Translations under genes and position numbers: made by a program
Part shown: positions 61,701 through 64,000 of the stretch, in pieces
Numbering within the stretch: position 1 is the stretch's first letter
How the letters are laid out: each line of letters opens with the position of its first letter
Assembly: GCA_964019425.1 (NCBI GenBank)
Contig: OZ025853.1
Location: 606,227 to 670,226 of the forward strand
Direction: 5' to 3'
From: Flectonema sp. DT1601
Taxonomy: Eukaryota > Euglenozoa > Diplonemea > Diplonemida > Diplonemidae
DNA: 64,000 nucleotides
Notes under the pieces: model-generated
Databases searched by the model: none
Seen by the model: only the letters and a program-made list of their open reading frames with translations
What the model was told of the DNA's origin: nothing

Positions 61701-64000
61701 TTTGCTTGCGGGGAAAAAGTAAGCAGCTAAAATTTGCTTGCGGGAAGAAAATAAGCAGCTAAAATTTGCTTGCGGGGAAAAAGTAAGCAGCTAAAATTTG
61801 CTTGCGGGAAGAAAATAAGCAGCTAAAATTTGCTTGCGGGAAGAAAATAAGCTAAAATTTGCTTGCGGGAAGAAAATAAGCAGCTAAAATTTGCTTGCGG
61901 GAAGAAAATAAGCAGCTAAAATTTGCTTGCGGGGAAAAAGTAAGCAGCTAAAATTTGCTTGCGGGAAGAAAATAAGCAGCTAAAATTTGCTTGCGGGAAG
62001 AAAATAAGCTAAAATTTGCTTGCGGGAAGAAAATAAGCCTAAAATTTGCTTGCGGGGAAAAAGTAAGCAGCTAAAATTTGCTTGCGGGAAGAAAATAAGC
62101 AGCTAAAATTTGCTTGCGGGAAGAAAATAAGCTAAAATTTGCTTGCGGGAAGAAAATAAGCAGCTAAAATTTGCTTGCGGGAAGAAAATAAGCAGCTAAA
62201 ATTTGCTTGCGGGGAAAAAGTAAGCAGCTAAAATTTGCTTGCGGGAAGAAAATAAGCAGCTAAAATTTGCTTGCGGGAAGAAAATAAGCTAAAATTTGCT
62301 TGCGGGAAGAAAATAAGCTAAAATTTGCTTGCGGGGAAAAAGTAAGCAGCTAAAATTTGCTTGCGGGAAGAAAATAAGCAGCTAAAATTTGCTTGCGGGA
62401 AGAAAATAAGCTAAAATTTGCTTGCGGGGAAAAAGTAAGCAGCTAAAATTTGCTTGCGGGAAGAAAATAAGCAGCTAAAATTTGCTTGCGGGAAGAAAAT
62501 AAGCTAAAATTTGCTTGCGGGAAGAAAATAAGCAGCTAAAATTTGCTTGCGGGAAGAAAATAAGCTAAAATTTGCTTGCGGGAAGAAAATAAGCTAAAAT
62601 TTGCTTGCGGGGAAAAAGTAAGCAGCTAAAATTTGCTTGCGGGAAGAAAATAAGCAGCTAAAATTTGCTTGCGGGAAGAAAATAAGCTAAAATTTGCTTG
62701 CGGGGAAAAAGTAAGCAGCTAAAATTTGCTTGCGGGAAGAAAATAAGCAGCTAAAATTTGCTTGCGGGAAGAAAATAAGCAGCTAAAATTTGCTTGCGGG
62801 AAGAAAATAAGCTAAAATTTGCTTGCGGGGAAAAAGTAAGCAGCTAAAATTTGCTTGCGGGAAGAAAATAAGCAGCTAAAATTTGCTTGCGGGAAGAAAA
62901 TAAGCAGCTAAAATTTGCTTGCGGGAAGAAAATAAGCTAAAATTTGCTTGCGGGGAAAAAGTAAGCAGCTAAAATTTGCTTGCGGGAAGAAAATAAGCAG
63001 CTAAAATTTGCTTGCGGGAAGAAAATAAGCTAAAATTTGCTTGCGGGAGAAAAGTAAGCAGCTAAAATTTGCTTGCGGGAAGAAAATAAGCAGCTAAAAT
63101 TTGCTTGCGGGAAGAAAATAAGCAGCTAAAATTTGCTTGCGGGAAGAAAATAAGCTAAAATTTGCTTGCGGGGAAAAAGTAAGCAGCTAAAATTTGCTTG
63201 CGGAGAAAGCTAAAATTTGCTTGCGGGAAGAAAATAGCAGCTAAAATTTGCTTGCGGGAAGAAAATAAGCTAAAATTTGCTTGCGGGAAGAAAATAAGCA
63301 GCTAAAATTTGCTTGCGGGAAGAAAAGTAAGCAGCTAAAATTTGCTTGCGGGAAGAAAATAAGCAGCTAAAATTTGCTTGCGGGAAAAAGTAAGCAGCTA
63401 AAATTTGCTTGCGGGAAGAAAATAAGCAGCTAAAATTTGCTTGCGGGAAGAAAATAAGCTAAAATTTGCTTGCGGGGAAAAAGTAAGCAGCTAAAATTTG
63501 CTTGCGGGAAGAAAATAAGCAGCTAAAATTTGCTTGCGGGGAAAAAGTAAGCAGCTAAAATTTGCTTGCGGGAAGAAAATAAGCAGCTAAAATTTGCTTG
63601 CGGGAAGAAAATAAGCTAAAATTTGCTTGCGGGAAGAAAATAAGCAGCTAAAATTTGCTTGCGGGAAGAAAATAAGCAGCTAAAATTTGCTTGCGGGGAA
63701 AAAGTAAGCAGCTAAAATTTGCTTGCGGGAAGAAAATAAGCAGCTAAAATTTGCTTGCGGGAAGAAAATAAGCTAAAATTTGCTTGCGGGAAGAAAATAA
63801 GCTAAAATTTGCTTGCGGGGAAAAAGTAAGCAGCTAAAATTTGCTTGCGGGAAGAAAATAAGCAGCTAAAATTTGCTTGCGGGAAGAAAATAAGCTAAAA
63901 TTTGCTTGCGGGAAGAAAATAAGCAGCTAAAATTTGCTTGCGGGAAGAAAATAAGCAGCTAAAATTTGCTTGCGGGGAAGAAAGTAAGCAGCTAAAATTT
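46786..64000. repeat. Satellite array B with higher-order structure, at least 17.2 kb
   Basis: Roughly 550 units (length divided by ~31 bp) that continue past the window. All start AAAATTTGCTTGCGGG. Endings define types: a, AAGAAAATAAGCAGCT (32 bp); b, AAGAAAATAAGCT (29 bp); c, GAAAAAGTAAGCAGCT (32 bp); d, AAGCT (21 bp); e, AAGAAAATAGGCT (29 bp). Types follow an order: c is almost always followed by a, and recurring blocks are c-a-b, c-a-a-b and c-a. Rare variants recur at 839 bp, showing longer duplications. No genes occur inside. A-tracts spaced near two and three helical turns suggest curved DNA. A centromeric or subtelomeric role is possible but unproven. Confidence 0.98.

Noticed and set aside
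41650-64000. CRISPR-like array
   Set aside because: Units are contiguous satellite monomers with no unique spacers, in a eukaryotic genome.

Overview
The window is nuclear DNA from a protist eukaryote. From 1 to about 35.3 kb every gene I can support lies on the + strand. Long introns are rare: one 249-nt GT-AG intron is clear and a 183-nt one is likely. Almost every start codon sits 5 to 50 nt downstream of a pyrimidine-rich stretch ending in AG. Unidirectional genes with an acceptor-like AG just before each ATG fit spliced-leader trans-splicing and polycistronic transcription, as in Euglenozoa. The BspA-type leucine-rich repeat protein also recalls that group. First-exon cis-introns in the 5' UTR would look similar, so the assignment is an inference and I name no species.

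Layout, part one (1-15.2 kb): ten histone H2B genes in one orientation with no other core histone. They are interspersed with two copies of a secreted cysteine-rich protein gene, one ubiquitin-like/leucine-rich-repeat fusion gene and one secreted cyclophilin. Each H2B gene is followed 63-124 nt after its stop by a 15-16 nt hairpin shaped like the histone mRNA 3' stem-loop of animals and green algae. A block of at least 2.6 kb (H2B, Cys-rich gene, H2B) occurs twice, offset by exactly 10,387 bp, and a 670-bp H2B unit is tandemly repeated. Coding parts are nearly identical while flanks differ, so the array is evolving by unequal exchange and gene conversion. A poly(A) retroposon with 23-bp target-site duplications lies in one spacer.

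Part two (15.4-35.3 kb): single-copy genes. They are an Asteroid-type XPG/FEN nuclease-fold protein (two exons), a 60-residue protein, a 1073-residue double-C2 protein, an N-myristoylation-motif protein kinase with two large insertions, a 2H-phosphoesterase-like protein, an unresolved coding-like tract, and a two-exon protein of unknown function. Long spacers are rich in A and T homopolymers. One 1.1-kb spacer segment free of long homopolymers carries several strong hairpins.

Part three (35.7-64 kb): a repeat domain, possibly subtelomeric or pericentromeric. A ~2.1-kb module carrying an 8-bp CCCGCAAA minisatellite, tRNA-like fragments and a large inverted repeat occurs twice. Each copy runs directly into an array of the same 21-32 bp satellite. 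The first array is ~1.5 kb. The second is at least 17.2 kb, runs off the window and has higher-order structure. The first module is interrupted by a 2.6-kb DNA transposon with ~195-bp terminal inverted repeats and an open 664-residue transposase. The second module preserves the empty site, which fixes the element's ends and a 4-bp target duplication. A 136-bp repeat array sits between the two module-satellite pairs and shares a core with the satellite.
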